NCBI GenBank assembly: GCA_045632525.1
Contig: JAZQWV010000031.1
Span: 44,686-108,685, forward strand
Length of the DNA: 64,000 nucleotides
Direction: 5' to 3'
DNA from: Fimenecus sp045632525
Lineage (GTDB): Bacteria > Bacillota > Clostridia > Oscillospirales > Acutalibacteraceae
The position numbers and the translations under genes are program-made. Below the pieces are notes generated by a model. That model was given only the letters and a program-made list of their open reading frames with translations, was not told the DNA's origin and made no database searches. Numbering within the stretch: the stretch's first letter is position 1; each line of letters begins with the position of its first letter. Positions 62,410 through 64,000 of the stretch are shown one piece after another.

Positions 62410-63594
62410 TTAAGCCACTCCTTCCATAATTTTAACTGCTTCAATTGCTTTGCCGATACCGTTTCTGTAACCTTGAGTTGTGAGTGTTACACCTGCTACG
62501 ATATCGATATCTTTATATGTTGATTCGTTCTTACCAACATATTGTGCGCTGAATTCTTTGTCTGCACAAATTGAACCTACGCCATCTGTTTCTGTCTGCT
62601 TAGTTGTCTGACAAGCGATGATTTCGCCATCTTTTGTCAAAGCAAGCTTAATATAGATATAATCACCTGATGGGTTATAGTAATGGTCACCATTCTTACC
62701 GAAACCTGATGCATGGATTTCAAGAACATAGTTACCGTTATTTGTTTTATATGCTTTGTCTACATTTGCAGGCATATCAGCATATTTTGTAATATCGATT
62801 TCTTTAAGTGTTACTTTAAGCATAATCTTTGCAGCTGCTTCAACAGTTGCTTTAACATCATCTGTTGCTTCTGAAACTACTGCACCATTAGCGTCAACAC
62901 CAACAAAGATTTCTTCTTCGCCTGATTTTGTCACATAAACAAAGCCTGCACCGTTGTCTGCTTCATAAATTGCAGATACATTTTCAAGTTTTTCAGAAAT
63001 AAATACTTCTGTAAACTTGCCTTCGCCTGTTGGAAGTGCTGTATTGAGATTATCTGCAAGAATTTCTTCAGGTGAACGGATATCTGCGCTACCACCACCA
63101 AGGATAGTTGCAGTATTGATAGCATCTTTAACTGCGTTTTTATATGCACCAGTTGTCATTGTTGCACCTGAAACAGTTGCAATGCCGTCAATTGTGTCGA
63201 TTGTTGCACCTTTTAATGTGTCGCCGTAAGTCTTTTCAACACCGAGAGTTTCGTTACTTGAAAGACAAACTGTACCTGTTACATTACCATCTGCGTCAAC
63301 GCCACACATAATAATCATATCAGGACCATAGCCTGTTGCTGTAAGTTTTACTACTGCGCCACCGTTTGAAGCTGTATATGCTTCAAGTACTGATGCAGGA
63401 AGTGTATATTGTGTTAAATCAGCAGCTGTGAATTCGCCGCCATCTGGCATTACAACAAGTAATGCTTCGTTTGCTGCAGCACCTGCATTCTTTTCAATGA
63501 TTGGTGCTGTTATAGTGTTTGTTGCAGCAAGAGCAACAACAACTACTGCAAAAATAACTGTAAGAGAGATAATACTTCTAATGTAATTTTTCAT
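62410..63594 (-). CDS. rnfG: RnfG with two FMN-binding domains
   Basis: 394 aa, roughly twice the usual ~200. One N-terminal helix (about 7-27), then two FMN_bind domains. The first has the flavinylation motif VSGATMTTGAY (Thr about 143). The second ends with VAGVTLTTQGYRNGI (about 365), where S-G-A-T is replaced by A-G-V-T, so FMN attachment there is uncertain. The start overlaps the rnfD stop (TAATG). ApbE, encoded at the end of the region, should flavinylate it. Confidence 0.9.
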   Translation of the reverse strand: MKNYIRSIISLTVIFAVVVVALAATNTITAPIIEKNAGAAANEALLVVMPDGGEFTAADLTQYTLPASVLEAYTASNGGAVVKLTATGYGPDMIIMCGVDADGNVTGTVCLSSNETLGVEKTYGDTLKGATIDTIDGIATVSGATMTTGAYKNAVKDAINTATILGGGSADIRSPEEILADNLNTALPTGEGKFTEVFISEKLENVSAIYEADNGAGFVYVTKSGEEEIFVGVDANGAVVSEATDDVKATVEAAAKIMLKVTLKEIDITKYADMPANVDKAYKTNNGNYVLEIHASGFGKNGDHYYNPSGDYIYIKLALTKDGEIIACQTTKQTETDGVGSICADKEFSAQYVGKNESTYKDIDIVAGVTLTTQGYRNGIGKAIEAVKIMEGVA

Positions 63595-64000
63595 TATTTC
63601 TTACCTCCAAACAATTTTCTAGGTGTTAATGAATCTATGTAAGGATTTACAATGTTCATAAGAAGAATTGCGAATGATACACCTTCTGGATAACCACCAA
63701 AGAAACGGATAAGCACGGTGATTACACCTGCGCCGATACCGAAAATAAGCTTACCCTTTGCTGTGCTTGGTGATGTAACATAATCAGTTGCCATGAAGAA
63801 AGCACCAATCATAAGTCCACCTGAAAGCACCCAAGCGAGTGTTGTTTCAAGGTTGCCACCTTCAAGTGCCAATGTGAAGAGGAATGTTGTGCCGATAAAT
63901 GCAACTGGAATGTGCCATGTGATAACCTTACGTACAATAAGGTAAATACCACCGATGAGAAGTGCTAATGCACAAGTTTCACCAAGAGCACCACCGCATT
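63594..64000 (-). CDS. rnfD: Rnf complex subunit RnfD, 5' part outside the window
   Basis: The C-terminal ~134 residues are visible. GETCALALLIGGIYLIVRK, GGLMIGAFFMATDYVTSPST (with the Ser/Thr-rich segment where RnfD carries covalent FMN) and FAILLMNIVNPYID identify the membrane subunit RnfD. Continues past position 64000, where rnfC is expected upstream. Confidence 0.93.
   Translation of the reverse strand, partial: CGGALGETCALALLIGGIYLIVRKVITWHIPVAFIGTTFLFTLALEGGNLETTLAWVLSGGLMIGAFFMATDYVTSPSTAKGKLIFGIGAGVITVLIRFFGGYPEGVSFAILLMNIVNPYIDSLTPRKLFGGKK

Overview
The window reads as chromosome of an uncultured anaerobic Clostridia bacterium, probably a gut or rumen Oscillospirales/Ruminococcaceae-type organism. 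This is inferred from low GC, strong AAGGAGG-type ribosome binding sites, compact intergenic regions with Rho-independent terminators, a Trp T-box, an Rnf complex, flavodiiron protein plus rubredoxin, 2-hydroxyacyl-CoA dehydratase-type proteins, a set of cytoplasmic glycosidases and a giant BspA-like surface protein. No phage, plasmid or CRISPR genes were seen. The only mobile-element signal is one miniature inverted-repeat element inserted in the T-box leader.

Layout. 0-7.1 kb (minus): partial phosphoesterase, pckG, then the operon polA - (arginine/tyrosine phosphatase fused to RimI acetyltransferase) - tsaD. 7.2-9.4 kb (plus): T-box leader carrying a 274-bp element with 25-bp terminal inverted repeats, orphan trpB, a candidate structured RNA and tRNA-Pro(CGG). 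9.5-16.2 kb: glycan catabolism (phosphohexomutase, sialidase-like, GH43-like; opposite strand GH29 and GH4). 16.3-23.8 kb: TauE-type exporter, then an operon of CooC-like ATPase, two 2-hydroxyacyl-CoA dehydratase-type subunits, their ASKHA activator, a 51-aa membrane protein, a CdhC/ACS-like protein and a methyltransferase; then exonuclease III. 24-26.3 kb: GH31. 26.6-36 kb: an unknown duplicated-domain protein, then a LytTR response regulator, a GHKL kinase and a 2105-aa leucine-rich-repeat surface protein. The regulator and surface-protein promoters carry the same 14-7-14 inverted repeat. 36.1-36.8 kb (minus): a NYN/PIN nuclease behind its own promoter - 136-nt structured RNA - terminator unit.

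37-47 kb (minus): DUF2804 protein, a YidC-like/sulfatase-like fusion, a CDP-glycerol glycerophosphotransferase-like protein, and a phosphocholine operon (licB, licA, licC and an HTH-licC-licA fusion), together suggesting decoration of a teichoic-acid-like polymer. 47-51 kb (plus): MATE transporter and two GH43-like genes flanking a roughly 480-nt non-coding RNA with a clear promoter, long-range helices, a repeated three-codon mini-ORF motif and a complex terminator. 51-56.9 kb: rubredoxin, flavodiiron protein, TspO, MFS transporter, YczE-type membrane protein, galT.

57-64 kb (minus): rnfD-G-E-A-B, a NusG-II protein, a Gx-type membrane protein, a two-domain lipoprotein resembling PplA, and ApbE. 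This combines an ion-pumping Rnf complex with genes like those of flavin-based extracellular electron transfer; RnfG itself has two FMN-binding domains. The leads most worth following are the 49.6-kb RNA, the RNA-nuclease pair at 36.7 kb, the element inside the T-box, the YidC/sulfatase fusion and the Rnf/flavinylated-lipoprotein cluster. All functional calls come from reading motifs; no database search was possible.
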